Source of the DNA: Coptis chinensis
Lineage: Eukaryota; Streptophyta; Magnoliopsida; Ranunculales; Ranunculaceae
Direction: 5' to 3'
DNA length: 64,000 bases
Assembly: GCA_015680905.1 (NCBI GenBank)
Contig: CM027379.1
Coordinates: 93,085,501-93,149,500 of the forward strand
The notes below the pieces were generated by a model that was given only the letters and a program-made list of their open reading frames with translations, was not told the origin of the DNA and made no database searches. Shown one piece after another: positions 27,579 to 39,027 of this stretch. Position 1 is the stretch's first letter. Every line of letters begins with the position of its first letter. Both the position numbers and the translations under genes were made by a program.

Positions 27579-30551
27579 TCATCCAAGATGGTCTTCAAGC
27601 AAGAAGACCGATGAAGTTGAACACTTCAACTTCATCTTCACAACACCCCTACCATGACATAGACATGTCTCCGTGGTATTCCATGAATAACACAATATCC
27701 GTTTCACCACTTCCCAATGATGTTTGCCAAGATTAGCTATAAACCTCCAAGCAACTCCCACTGCATGGGATATATCCAAGTGCGTGCAAACCATGTACCA
27801 TCGCCTAGGGGCTTGTTGGAAACCATGCAAGCTCTTTCTCAGCTTGCGCACCATATTCTCTCTATCCTTCCGTAGGAAACCCAATAGTTGTCCCGTGTAA
27901 ATCTCCTCAACATGGTCATAATGGAGGTGATCAGTTTTCACATCTAACTGCTTAAGATTTAAACCTTCCACTACAACAATACTAAACACTGACTGAAAAG
28001 TATTTGGGGAGAATATCATTGCCAAATATTTCTTGGAACCATCATGTTCCTCCTTGACTTGATACACCCATTTGCTCTGTAGAGTCATGTCCTTGGGTAC
28101 TTCGGCAAACTCCCAAGTGACATTAAAGACGAGGGACTTCGTCTCATCATGCATAACAAGCTCCCACTTGCTAGCATCACCAACCTCCAATGCCGCATCA
28201 TAGCAATGAGGTTCACCATCATCAGTAAATAAATAGGTGGAGGGAGGATACTTCATGCTAACAAATACGGTTTGCCTGGATAACCTCCTTAGTGCACGAG
28301 GTGGAGATGGACTTGGTGGCGTAGTCTCTTCACCCGAGTCACTACTATCATCATCTGACTGTGGAACTTCCACAACACCACGACTCATATAAGAGCCTTC
28401 CAACTCAACATACTTTCGGTGTCACATGTCTCAGAACCGGCTCCACGGGTCAGGCTTCTTTTCTGTCCTTGTACAAAACCATCTCACTAAACAAGGCATC
28501 TCTACTTCGAATAATTTTCCGGTTTTAATCATCCCAAAAATGATAACCAAGATCATCATCGCCATATCCAATGAAGGTACACTTGACATCAAGCTTACTC
28601 CTAGCTTGGTCACTAGTGTGCACATAGGACTCACACCCAAACACTTTCAAATGGGAAAGGTTTACATCCTTCCCACTCCACACTTCCTCTGGAATCCTGA
28701 AATCCAAAGGTACTGACGGTCCTCGGTTAATCAGGTAAGCTATTGTGCTAACACTCTCTGCCCAGAATTGCTCAGGCAAGCCTGCTAGTGTACACATACA
28801 CCTAGCCCTATCTCATCAGTGTTCTAATCATCCGCTTTGCGACCCCATTTGCCTGAAGTGTCCCTCATAAAGTCTTTTCCATCTTGATGCCACTGTTAGC
28901 ACAATGCTTCTCAAAACCTGAATTACCATACTCTCCACTATTATCGGATCTCAGCTTCTTCACTTTGAAGCATGTCTCATTCTCAACCATGGCCTTCCAC
29001 ATCTTGAACACTTCCAATACCTTGGGCTTGTGTCTCAAGAAATAGACCCACACTTTCCTAGTATGGTCATCAATGAAAGTCACAAAATATAACTTTTTGC
29101 CAAGTGAAGAGACATTAGCTGGCCCCCAGACATCTGTATGAATCAACTCAAGCTTCTTAGCTTTCAGAGTTCGACCCATCTCTTGAAAACTTACCTTTCT
29201 CACATGCAATTCTTGCAGAAGTCAAAGTCTGTCGACTCTAACGGGAGTTTACCAGTGGAGTGAAGGACTTGCATTCCTTTCTCACTGATGTGACCAAGTC
29301 TGTGGTGCCAAACATTTGGATCCTCTTCGCCATTTGCCATAGCATTTGATCCACACCCGTGTGCGGTCATGTAGAGAGTACCATCCTTGTCGCCTTTAGC
29401 GACTATTAAAGAACCCTTAGAGACTTTCCAAGTATCCCTCGTGAAGATTGTAACAAATCCTTCACTAGCCAATTGACCTATCGAAATCAAATTCTTCCTC
29501 AAATCTGGAACGTGTCGAACATCCCTTAATAACCATGTCCTATCTTTCAACATGACACGGACATCACCTTTTCCAACAATGGCACAAGATTAGTCATCAC
29601 CAAGAAAGACCTTTCCAAGGTCACCTTTGGTGTAGTTCACAAAGAACTCTCAATTTGAGGTCACATGGAATGATGAGTTGGAATCTAAAACCCAAGACTC
29701 CTTATTGTTCTCCATCAAACATATCAAAGCATCATCTTCTACTTTAACTACATTAGCTTCTTGATTCTTCTTGTAGTTCTCATTCCTTGGTGCTTGGCAT
29801 CGGTTACTATAGTGGCCAGGCAAACCACAATTGTAACATATAATGATACTATCATCTCTAGGCTCATCACTAGGGGCATGAGAGTTCATTCTCCCCCTTC
29901 TATTTCTCGGTCTACCACGACCCTTGTGCACATGCATCCCTTCGCTCTCGGTACTTAAAGTTGAACCCGATGTCGAGGCCCCCATCCGAACCTTCGAATT
30001 TCCTCCGCTAGTATCATACTAACAACATCGTTGAATTTCAACTTATTCATTCCCGTCGAGCCACTAATAGCCACAACCGTAGCCTTCCAACTTGGAGGCA
30101 TTTTTCCTATTAACGCCAACGCTCTCACTTCATCATTAAATGTAATCTCAACCGACTCCAATTGGTCTTTCGTTTGGTTGAATTCATTTAAGTGGTCCTT
30201 GAAGAAATCATTCTTCGACATTCTCATGGAGAAGAGTTTGGTAATCAAATAGACCTTGTTCGCGGCCGAAGGTTGCTCATACATGCACGTTAGTGCCTTC
30301 ATGAGAGACGCCGCCATCTTCTCATTTTTAATATTGAAGGCCACAGACTTCAAGAGACTCAATCGGATTGTCGCCAATGCTTTTCTATTTAGCAAATCCT
30401 ATTCACTTTGCTCACAACTTGCTGGCTTCTCTCCCATCAAAGGTTCATACAAATCCTTTTGATAGAGTATGTCCTCAATTTGCATCCTCCAATAGCCGAA
30501 GTTTGTACCATCAAACTTCTCTATTTTGTAGCTTCCTTTGTCGGTCGTCAT
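27579..30551 (-). pseudogene. Copia-B gag-pol polyprotein remnant
   Basis: The gag ATG is at 30551. A TAG at 30401-30399 replaces the usual Trp early in gag. Gag core 30395-29990 (RLSLLKSVAFNI, KMPPSWKATV), zinc knuckle CYNCGLPGHYSNRC (about 29840), protease site changed to DSNSS (29680), pre-integrase HHRLGHISEKGM (29300), integrase Asp residues in HTDVWGP and SDNSGEY, GFGCE-type linker to 28525. Then 28403-27579 has LQSKWVYQVK and LHGFQQAPRRWY followed at once by DISHAVG, so the RT palm is deleted. Not functional. Confidence 0.85.
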
Positions 30552-30672
30552 GACTCCCACTGAACCAAAACAACGGTGGAGAACTTCTCAGAGGAATTTC
30601 TACAAACACTTAGCCTCTTTGCTAAAGGTGGAGTTTTTCCTCACACACCTTGTTCCAATGATTCAAACCATG

Positions 30673-30684
30673 GCTCTGATACCA
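30673..30684 (-). other. Copia-B primer-binding site
   Basis: Minus strand TGGTATCAGAGC, complementary to the 3' end of initiator methionine tRNA, two bases inside the 5' LTR. Confidence 0.9.
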
Positions 30685-30686
30685 CT

Positions 30687-31358
30687 TGTTGGGAGATTTC
30701 ACTAGAAAGTCAAACCTCAATCTAGTTACTTTCTATCCCAAATGATTTCAACTTGGAGATCACAACAAGAAAATCCACCACCCAAAACTTTGGTAGTTAT
30801 CACAACAAACTCAAACAAGCAAGGCAACTAATTTATCATCACCCATAACAAACAAACAATAAATAAGGAAGTAAATAATGCAAAGAGACACAAAGATTTA
30901 GGTGGTTCGGTAAATATTACCTACATCCACACAAAAGCCGAGTTTTCTTTATAACAAAGATTGGAGAGTTTATAAGAGATATCAAGAATCAAGAAGAATA
31001 GGCCCCACTTAAACCCTAGCTCAATAGAGCTCTACCTAAGAAATGAATCTCTCAAAGTTATCTCAAAACCCTATTCTATTTCCTTTATATAGGTACACAT
31101 AGAAAAAGGTGAGAAAAATGGGCTTTGGGCCGAAAATTTTGAAAATCTGTCAAAATTCCGGAAGGCATGAGCGCAGGGTGCGCCCTGACCAAGGCATGGT
31201 AGAGTAGGGTCGCGCCCGACTTCTAGTGTTTTCAGCGCATGGCGCGCCTTGTCCAAAGCATGGTTGAGCGCGGGTCGTGCCCCCTTCTCCAAACTAAAAA
31301 ACAGAAGGTAACAAGGTCGGACACCAGAGCAAAGCTCGACGGTTCCACAAACCTAACA
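30687..31358 (-). repeat. right (5') LTR of Copia-B
   Basis: 672 bp, TG..CA on both strands, followed by CCTAT (31359-31363), the second copy of the target duplication. Confidence 0.93.
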
Positions 31359-31361
31359 CCT

Positions 31362-31381
31362 ATGATGATGATGATGATGAC
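31362..31381. repeat. (ATG)n trinucleotide tract
   Basis: About six ATG/ATGATG units directly beside the Copia-B insertion point, within the F-box pseudogene. A second ATA/ATC tract occupies 31631-31662. Confidence 0.85.
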
Positions 31382-32624
31382 GACCACAAGGAAATGTATG
31401 ATCGCTTGGAAAGCTTCTTCCACAATTATCAGTACAAACACTATTAACATCTTCATCATCTTTTTCACCCCTAGAATCAACAACTCCCTTTTCTTTCTTC
31501 ATTATCTTGTTCTGTTGTAGTGAAATGTGTCATACGGTAGAGATATTATATTCCCACATTTTATTCATATAATTCTCAAACAACGATCTAATGTTTCTCA
31601 TTGTATCATATACTTCATCTTCCTCCCTATCATCATAATAATAATAATCATCATCATCATCATGCCTCATATATACCAATCAAGAATATAATCTTATACT
31701 GCTATATAGTATCATCATAGATTAGTCGAAAAAAATCATATACCTCTTTTGGGGGAGGAGGTATCTTGGTAGAAAAGTGACTGACCGGGTTGACAATGTG
31801 GTAAGAATCAGGATATGTATAAATATTGGGGTCTAGATCCTTGTCGTAAACACCTAACATAGGTAAACCATCACAAGAGTCATTTGAACATGTCATGAAA
31901 TATGTCATATCTCTCTCCAGTAATGACATTATTGCAGTAGTATGAAAAAGTAATCTCATCACGCTTAATCCATCCGGGTGGAAGATATCTCGACTGAAGG
32001 AGGTGACATTTGACAAACCACGGATCAAAAATAGTTTTGTTCCAACGCTTAGATACGTTTGAGTGTGAAAAGTGTCTCTGTGGAAACACATATTAGTATC
32101 TCTTGGAAGATGTCATAGGGTAATTTAGTAATACTCTTTTCTTCTTCTATTGCTTGTTCTGTTGTATGAAAAACTTGGTCCATGAAATTCAATCTGAAAC
32201 AATTCAACAACGCAAACTTCTAAGTAGTAATACCTGGTGATGAGAGAGAAGAAGACGTCGCAAAAGTTGAAGGAGTTCTTGAACACAAACTGGAAGATCG
32301 ACTATGGAATAAGTTATATATATGGTTACGTTTGTTTACTCACTCACTTGAGGAAATGAAAGGAAAACCCATAAGTGGTCTACTATGGAATAAAAAAGAA
32401 ATGAATGTAATGAATTTTTCTTTTTGATGTGTCTATTTAGTTACTTCGGAAAAGGAAAGGAAAACCTAGGAATGGAATCTATGATGTTTGTGAGGCCAAA
32501 ACTTAAGAAAAGAAATGAATATAAAACTACATATTTTTTTTATTAAACTTTATTTCCTTTTTCATTTTCCATGACTATTTGTTATGCAAAAACTAAGGAA
32601 AGTCTTTTCCTTTTCCTTTTCTCT

Positions 32625-33229
32625 TGTGAGGGAGTAGTATTCACATCCAATGAATACCACACACGTGTCCAGCACAAACAGAACTACCAACCGACCTTAG
32701 GTACTCGCCTTACGAGCTTGCTTCATAGTGACTCAACTCAGGCAAGCGATCTACGCGACTCGCTTCCAAAGCGACGTCACCACCAGCCGACCTCAGGTAC
32801 TCGCTCCACGAGCTCACTTCAAAGTGACTCAGACCGGGTGACGACCTCGTCCAGAAGCGACCTCTCCAACACTCATGCCACCCAGTTCCACAACGGCTCA
32901 TAACGTATGTCATTATTGCTGACTTCATGACCGCAGCTTCAGGCACACACCTCATTAAACCTCCATAACTCACCATCATGGAACTCAAATTGCTTGAAGA
33001 CCTGAAGACCTGAACCTGACCTGACGTGAGAGAAGAGGAAGCGTGGGCATCTTGCCTATATAAAGAAGAGGAGGAACTACGTCTGACCTGATTTAAGTCT
33101 CCCCTAAAGCGAGAGAGATCTTGATACGTAGGCAGTTCGTCCACACAAACTTGGTCAATTCCAATTTACAAACCCTTTCTCCCCAGAAACTGCCTACATT
33201 TGTAAGGTTAACAAATCATAACCTTTACA
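32625..33229 (+). repeat. left LTR of the non-autonomous element
   Basis: 605 bp; TATATAAA at 33057-33064 and a leader ending TTTACA before the TGGCGCC primer site. Confidence 0.9.
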
Positions 33230-33318
33230 TTGGCGCCGTCTATATGTGGCTCGATTTCTTGAGAAACTGCCTACATTTGTACGGTTAACAAATCATAACC
33301 TTTACATTGGCGTCGTCT
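33230..33318 (+). repeat. primer-binding site region duplicated in tandem
   Basis: The last ~50 bases of the LTR plus the primer site and following CTCGATTTCTTGA appear twice: LTR end then TTGGCGCCGTCTAT at 33230, and again GAAACTGCCTACATTTGTA...TTTACATTGGCGTCGTCTAT at 33262-33317. The second primer site has one mismatch (GCGTCG). Confidence 0.8.
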
Positions 33319-33357
33319 ATGACTCGATTTCTTGAGAAACCACAAATCTTCAAAACA

Positions 33358-33560
33358 TGAGCCCACGAAGCATGGAAAGGCCACGAAGCATGGAAAGCCT
33401 ACAGGAGCAAGTCGAGAACCTGGTCAGCCATCTTGGCATGATGAACGAAAGCGTCACCCTGCTCCAATAGGAAAACATTGCGCTAAAAAATCAGGTCGCA
33501 TTATAAAACCTGAACGGAATCACCACTGAGGACAGCATCAACGAGGTGAAGGAGAATGCT
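33358..33560 (+). pseudogene. short gag-like N-terminal fragment
   Basis: ATG 33358 opens a frame reading MSPRSMERPRSMESLQEQ, a probable coiled-coil start (LQEQVENLV, MMNESVTLLQ). A TAG follows after about 37 codons; the frame then continues ENIALKNQVAL to another stop. It resembles the N-terminal coiled coil of gypsy gag, but no gag core follows. Weak evidence. Confidence 0.35.
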
Positions 33561-33764
33561 TTATCGCTGAGGTCAAAACCCCAACAACAGGCCCTTGCAG
33601 CGACCTGGCAAAGGAGAACGCTAGGGGCTCGATCAAGGGAGTCGCTTCTGAAGCCAAGGCCCTAGAGGTCACCCAATCTCCTGCGGTCAAGGAGGCAGCA
33701 CAAGAGACTAGGACCCTAGAAGTCGCTCAACCCACTAATGCTAGCAACTCAACCCGAACTCAAA

Positions 33765-34347
33765 GAGCAACTCAACGTTGGAACAACCACTCAGTCAACT
33801 GAAATGCTACCCAACCCATAGATTGGTCACAAGAGTCTCGCTAACTGAGAACCTACACTTCTAGGATTAGTTCGGGATCGAGTTGTCAGACCAACGATGA
33901 TCTAAAGCTATGAGCAACTCAACATTGGAATGACCACTCAGTCTATTGAAATGCCACCTAACCCATAGATCGGGCACAAGAGGCTCGCCAACTGAGAACC
34001 TACACTTTTAGGATCAGTTCGGGCTCGAGCTGTCAAACCAACGATGATCTAAAGCTAGGAGCAACTCAATGTTGGAACGACCACTCAGGAAATGCCACCC
34101 AACCCACAGATCGGTCATAAGAGCCTTGCCAACTGAGAACCTACACATCTAGGATTAGTTCGGGCTCGAGTTGTCAAATCAGCGACGATCGAAAGCTAGG
34201 AGCAACTCAATGTTGGAACGGCCACTCAGTCTATTGAAATGCCACCCAACCCACATATCGGTCACAAGAGTCTCGCCAACTAAGAACCTAAACTTCTAGG
34301 ATCAGTTAGGGTTTGAGCTGTTAGACCAACGATAATCTAAATCTAGG
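33765..34347 (+). repeat. 147-bp tandem repeat, four copies
   Basis: Copies 33765-33912, 33913-34059, 34060-34200 and 34201-34347, each beginning AGCAACTCAA and ending near CTAAAGCTAGG; a fifth partial copy starts at 34348. Unit lengths are 141-148. Confidence 0.9.
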
Positions 34348-34387
34348 AGCAACTTAACATTAGAGCAGCCACTAAGTCTACTGAAAC

Positions 34388-34855
34388 GCCACCCGACCTA
34401 CCAAACGGTCACTCGGCTAGCATAAACGCCATCCGACCTACCAAACGGTCACCCGGCTAACAAAAACACCACCCGACCTACCAAATAATCACTCGGCTTA
34501 CAGAAATGCCACCCGACCTACCAAACGGTCACCCGGCTAACAGAAACGCCACCCGACCTACCAAACGGTCACTAGGCTTACAGAAACGCCACCCGACCTA
34601 CCAAACGGTCACTCGGCTTACAGAAATACCACCTGACCTACCGAACGGTCATTCGATCTAAAGCAAGGAGCAACTCAACGTTGGAGCAGCCACTCAGTTT
34701 ATTGAAGTGCCACTTGACCTACCAAACGATCACTCGGCTTACAAAATGCCACCCGACCTACCAAATGGTCACTCGATCTAAAACAAGGAGCAACTCAACG
34801 TTGGAGTAGCCACTCAGTCTACTGAAACGCCACTCGACCTACCAAACGGTCACTC
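34388..34855 (+). repeat. 40-bp tandem repeat array
   Basis: About nine copies of GCCACCCGACCTACCAAACGG followed by TCACTCGGCTTACAGAAA, period 40. Two are interrupted by AGCAACTCAACGTTGGAG blocks from the 147-bp unit, showing that the short array grew out of the longer repeat. 40 is not a multiple of three, so it is not coding. Confidence 0.9.
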
Positions 34856-35431
34856 ATAGAACATCTCCTCGACGAGCTCATTACAGCTCGCTTCATAGCG
34901 AACCAACAGTCTCTCCGTCAGATTGCCGAGTAGTTACTAAGCAGGTCGCACAAATACTTATTCACGAACTGCCACCATCAGAGAAGACAAACGATCACCA
35001 AGAAGACTATAAAAGAAGACTCCATTCTCCATCCAAAGGGGCTGGATCAACTCCATCCGCTGGAGCTGGATCGACTCCTTCCGCGAGATGCCCAGATCTA
35101 CTCCATCTTCCTCCACGCTCTCCAGAAGAGACCTCTCTATTTACCCTAGGCTCTACGCCTCACACACTATCTTCTCCACTCTCCACAACCACACCAAATA
35201 TCCCAAATATGAACTACGTCTGACTTGATTCAAGCTCCCCCATAGAGAGCTTAATACGTAGGCAGTTCGTTCGGAACGAACTCAGTCAAAACCCATCACA
35301 AATCCCACAAAACGAGGCGGTTACTATTTATGTTTACAACTAATCGCATCTTCACATGTGCTAAACACGTGCTATCGTTCTCTCTCAGCAGATTGCTTTT
35401 CTGTACAAAGCTCCCTATTGAGATGGGGCTG

Positions 35432-36029
35432 TGTGAGGGAGTAGTATTCACATCCAATGAATACCACACATGTGTCCAACACAAACAGAACTACCAACCG
35501 ACCTTAGGTACTCGCCCTACATGAGCTAGCTTCATAGTGACTCAACTCAAGCAGGTGATCTATGTGACTCGCTTCCAAAGCGACGTCACCACCACTCGAT
35601 GACCTCAGGTACTCGTTCCACGAGCTCGCTTCAAAGTGACTCGGACCGGGTGATGACCTCGTCAGTGACCTCTCCAACACTCACGTCACCCAGTTCCACA
35701 ACAGCTCGTAACGCACGTCATTACTGCTGACTTCATGACCGTAGCTTCAGTCACACACCTCATTTAACCTCCATAACTCGCCATCATGGCTCGCAAATGA
35801 CTTGAATACCTGAACCTGACCTGACGGGAAAAGAGAATGCGCAGGCATCTTGGCTATATAAAGAGGAGGAGGAACTACGTTTGACCTGATTCAAGTCTCC
35901 CCCAGAGAGAGAGAGAGATCTTGATACGTAGACAATTTGTTCACACGAACTCGACGAATTCCAATCTACAAACCCTTTCTCCCCAGAAACTGCCTACATT
36001 TGTAAGGTTAACAAATCATAACCTTTACA
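35432..36029 (+). repeat. right LTR of the non-autonomous element
   Basis: 598 bp, TG..CA, homologous to 32625-33229. Confidence 0.9.
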
Positions 36030-37860
36030 CCTCTCAAATTTGAAGGTTGAACAACGGACTCGAAAACCCTTTCCTTTCCATAGTTTAGTTTTCACAGGGG
36101 AAAAACAATTTTCTTTTCCATAGCAAACAAATACATTAAACATATCTTTGGTAGACCACACTAGACTTTTCATTTCTTTTCAATCCTCAAATATGTAAAC
36201 AAACCGCAGCCTATGTTTCGAAATCTAATTTTTGAATTCCCTATCGAAGTAGTAATTCTAAATTGGATTTGGAATGAAGTGAGAAGATGAAAGTTTTGTC
36301 CGTAGGAGTTCCAAACGTTTTCCAATTGTGCTGGAAATTGCATGGACTCTTAACAGGAAGCAAATGTAATAAAGTCGACATTGGTGTGTAATGACCTTTC
36401 ATATGTACAAGTGTTGCATCAATACTATGCTAAGACACTCACAACATTAAATCTGTGGGCGAGTCAAGGTGGTTAAGTTACATTTCCGTCATTTCATTTC
36501 GTCGAAGTCAAAGTGCAAACCCAAAACCAATTCAACGTCATGGGCGGCCTCCAATCTCACGTGCTCGGTATCCTTGTTTCCATATAAAACTAATCAAATT
36601 GCAAATCATACATCAGGGTTGGTTTGGGCAATTACTGTTAGACTTTCAAACTTTTAAATACCATTTCGAAGGTTGTATTCTCATATCAAGCAACTTGCTA
36701 CTGATATTCTACCATTCTACCAAAATATGTTAATCATTCGTTGCAATAGTAGTATTCTTGTTTCACTCTTAACTCCTAGCTTCTATAGTAGTATATACAA
36801 CTCGAAATTCCTAAAAAAGATACAAAAAACAAGTAGAATGGCATAAAACACCAATCCTAGGGAAATTTCTAGAACAAGGCATGATAATGTCAATTTGTTT
36901 CCAATTGGTTCCTGTCAGCACCACACCACAATTCATCAGCAACTAGTGGGGTTATGTCAACAACTTTTTGCACTAAGTTGCTGACAATTCCCGAATTGAG
37001 AACAAATTGATATCATTGTGCTTGTTTGAGAAATTTCCCCTAAAATAAGAAAGTCTTTTCACCCTACTCTGACTGCCTCCACTTTTCTCAATTAACAGTA
37101 CTGTAGCATGACCGCCACCATAATGATGAAATCAAGCTGAGAAAAGTTCTACTATTGACATTCCATCTATCACCAAATGGAGTCCTGAAACCCTGCAAGC
37201 CAAACACTCAAGCAATAACAAAGATTATACACAAAATCAAATCCAACTTAAATCAATTCTTCATTGAAACTTTTGATGACCTAATTCTAGGGTTTAATTT
37301 TTGATATATGAACTCTCACCCAAATTTGATATGAAGAATATAAGGATTTACAATTTTTTTTTTTTTTTTTATTGTTTAGGCATCTCCAATGGAGGGTCTA
37401 AAATTGCACCTCCACATTGGTGTCAATATGATTTTACAATTCTCATCATACCATAATGTATAGACGATAACTAATATCTAAAATTGATAGTTCCCCATGG
37501 AGAAATATAAAATATTTAAAGTTTAAAAGTTGAGAGTCACTTGTAGAATGTAGTGACGTCTCTCTTAGTATTAAAGAGACGTCACTTGGAGTGACACACG
37601 AGTTTCAAAATTACAAAAGACCACTTTTAGAACTAAAGAGCAACGTCACATTGAGTGGCATTCGCACATATTTTAAAAACTTGTATTAGATTTGAGAATT
37701 CCCCAACTGAAACACCGGCCACCACCTCCTAAAATCATCAAGAGTGTTGGTAAATAAGCTAGCATGTGTCGAACACAAAATTGACCATTCTATTCTACAT
37801 TGTAAAAAAAAAAAATGAAAAAAATAAAAAATAGAACAGTATTAATCATTGTATCGCCTA
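36030..37860. other. intergenic; partly duplicated upstream DNA of the F-box paralogues
   Basis: No gene seen. 36778-36860 (CTTCTATAGTAGTATATACAA..., AGAATGGCATAAAACACCAAT) matches 41170-41255 upstream of the intact F-box gene, so the tandem duplication included upstream DNA. A poly-T tract lies at 37351-37371. Confidence 0.45.
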
Positions 37861-37869
37861 GCCCATTCA

Positions 37870-38975
37870 TTACAAGAAAAAGGGGGAGAAAACTCAGACT
37901 CTTCACTTAGACAGATTTACAAAAAGATTTGGAGACTTTCTGTCCCTCATATATAGAATTCAGCTTTTCTTGTGGAAAATGATCCATAACGTACATACTT
38001 CCCACAGGGGAAGTCTTGACTAGACATCACCTGAATATAAACCCCATGTGCTGTTTCTGTGATAGCACCTCAGAGGATTTAATTAACACTTTCTTTACAT
38101 GTGAGTGGACCAGAAGCCTTTGGTTCCGGTCCTAGTTGATCGACTCTCAGAACAGATGATCTCAATCTTAACATAGAGATGTGGCACCTCCTCTTTATGA
38201 AATTGGAACAGTTGGATCCAGGCGGTGGTCAATATTCAGTTAGTTTATTTCATTGCCATGCTTGATATGATATGGCAAGTTAGAAATAAATGGAGGTTTG
38301 AAAATACTTATAGTACATATGAGTCTATACTTGCTCAAGCTGTAGCTCTTTCTAAAAATTGGCAGACAACTTTTTCTGAGGAGGATCTAATTTCCACTGT
38401 GCCTTCGCATGATAATGTTATCAAAGATGTTGCCTGGATCAACCCTCCACTTGGATGGGTTAAAATTAATTTTGATCAGCTTTTGTCAACACTGGAACAT
38501 GTATATGCTACACTAGCTGTAGTTGGCAGGGATCATGAAGGAAGGATCTTAGGAGCATACTCAAAGAAAATGAAGGCCACAACCTCGGTAGAAATTGAGC
38601 TCCTGGTTACAGAACTTGCAGTGGAATTTGTTCTTTTGCAGCAATTGAGGGATATTATTTTTGAAGGAGATGCAATGGAAGTAGTTGAAGCGTACAAACA
38701 TGGAGCTGACAGTGCACTTTGGAAATGGAGGACACTGCTATTAAATATGTTTTGTAATCTTAACTCTTTACACTTTTTTTCTTTTAGACATACTCCTAGA
38801 GTCTGCAATTTGTTAGCTCATAAGCTTGTGGCATGGGCTACAAAAAGAGGTCCTGTCGAAATCCTCATGTATTGTAATGACTTCTTATATTTTATTATGA
38901 ATGAATGAATTAGAAGCCTGTGTCTCTGACACAGGTCTTTCCTATAAAAAAAAATAAAATAAAATAAAAAGAAAG
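37870..38975 (+). mobile_element. 5'-truncated LINE 3' end (zf-RVT and RNase H)
   Basis: 37890-38200 has out-of-frame remnants of the zinc-binding reverse-transcriptase region typical of plant L1 elements (IQLFLWKMIHNVHT). 38225-38908 is open for 227 codons with an RNase H-like fold (WVKINFDQLL, VVGRDHEGRILGAYSKKM, DIIFEGDAMEVV, RHTPRVCNLLAHKLV). The expected first Asp context NFDGA is NFDQL, while the EGDA Asp is kept. An A-rich tail (AAAAAAAAATAAAATAAAAT) at about 38946-38970 fits a LINE 3' end. No clear target duplication. Could alternatively be called an RNase H-domain gene, but the frame remnants upstream and the A-tail favour a LINE relic. Confidence 0.65.
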
Positions 38976-39027
38976 GGACAAAACAACAAACATAAAACTA
39001 AGTGAACACCATCCTTTTATTGAGAAC

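Larger units (their letters stand above)
26808..31358 (-). mobile_element. Copia-B: defective Ty1/copia element inserted in an F-box gene
   Basis: 4551 bp with LTRs 26808-27484 and 30687-31358 (TGTTGGGAG...CC(C/T)AACA) and a perfect 5-bp duplication. On the minus strand the methionine-tRNA primer site TGGTATCAGAGC occupies 30684-30673, and a CCAAGTGGGAGAT polypurine tract is at 27499-27485. The polyprotein is decayed, and the RT core, including the YVDD region and most of RNase H, is deleted. The element is shorter than a full copia (about 5 kb or more). Confidence 0.92.
26300..32183 (-). pseudogene. F-box protein pseudogene split by Copia-B
   Basis: Paralogue of the intact gene at 39028-40380. 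The 5' part runs from ATG 32183 (SITKLPYDIFQEILI, F-box core) through about 31700 (NVTSFSRDIFHPDG, DSYHIVNPVSHFSTKI). It has an early in-frame TAA and frame changes near 32060. The 3' part is 26802-26300 (FEPVVSNKKVYWVSYLK, MDIASEKIEEIEMPN, CCIIWIFEDAE, DQKKYEMNHDSC). Between them Copia-B occupies 26808-31358 with a CCTAT duplication on both sides. A minus-strand TATATATAA lies near 32310. In the paralogue the F-box would bind SKP1 of an SCF ubiquitin ligase; this copy cannot be translated intact. Confidence 0.85.
32625..36029 (+). mobile_element. 3.4-kb non-autonomous LTR element with internal tandem arrays
   Basis: Direct LTRs 32625-33229 and 35432-36029, both TGTGAGGGAG...CCTTTACA. Preceding TCTCT (32620-32624) and following CCTCT (36030-36034) form an imperfect 5-bp duplication. 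The primer site TTGGCGCCGTC begins at 33230, as in Ty3/gypsy elements, and GAGATGGGGCTG is the polypurine tract before the right LTR. The interior is only 2.2 kb. It has a short gag-like start, then four 147-bp repeats and a 40-bp tandem array, and no pol. It probably needs a partner element for replication. Not in a gene; it lies upstream of the F-box pseudogene. Confidence 0.85.

Noticed and set aside
31702..32091. Stand-alone 129-codon protein
   Set aside because: It is the shifted middle part of the F-box pseudogene, not an independent gene.
32710..33144. 144-codon minus-strand frame
   Set aside because: Lies wholly in the LTR of the non-autonomous element, antisense to its transcription.
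33765..34855. CRISPR-like array
   Set aside because: Repeats are contiguous tandem units without unique spacers, inside an LTR element in plant DNA.
36455..36733. 92-codon plus-strand frame
   Set aside because: No recognisable motif; lies in duplicated non-coding DNA upstream of the F-box paralogue.
38225..38908. Independent host RNase H gene
   Set aside because: Upstream out-of-frame zf-RVT remnants and a downstream A-rich tail fit a truncated LINE better.
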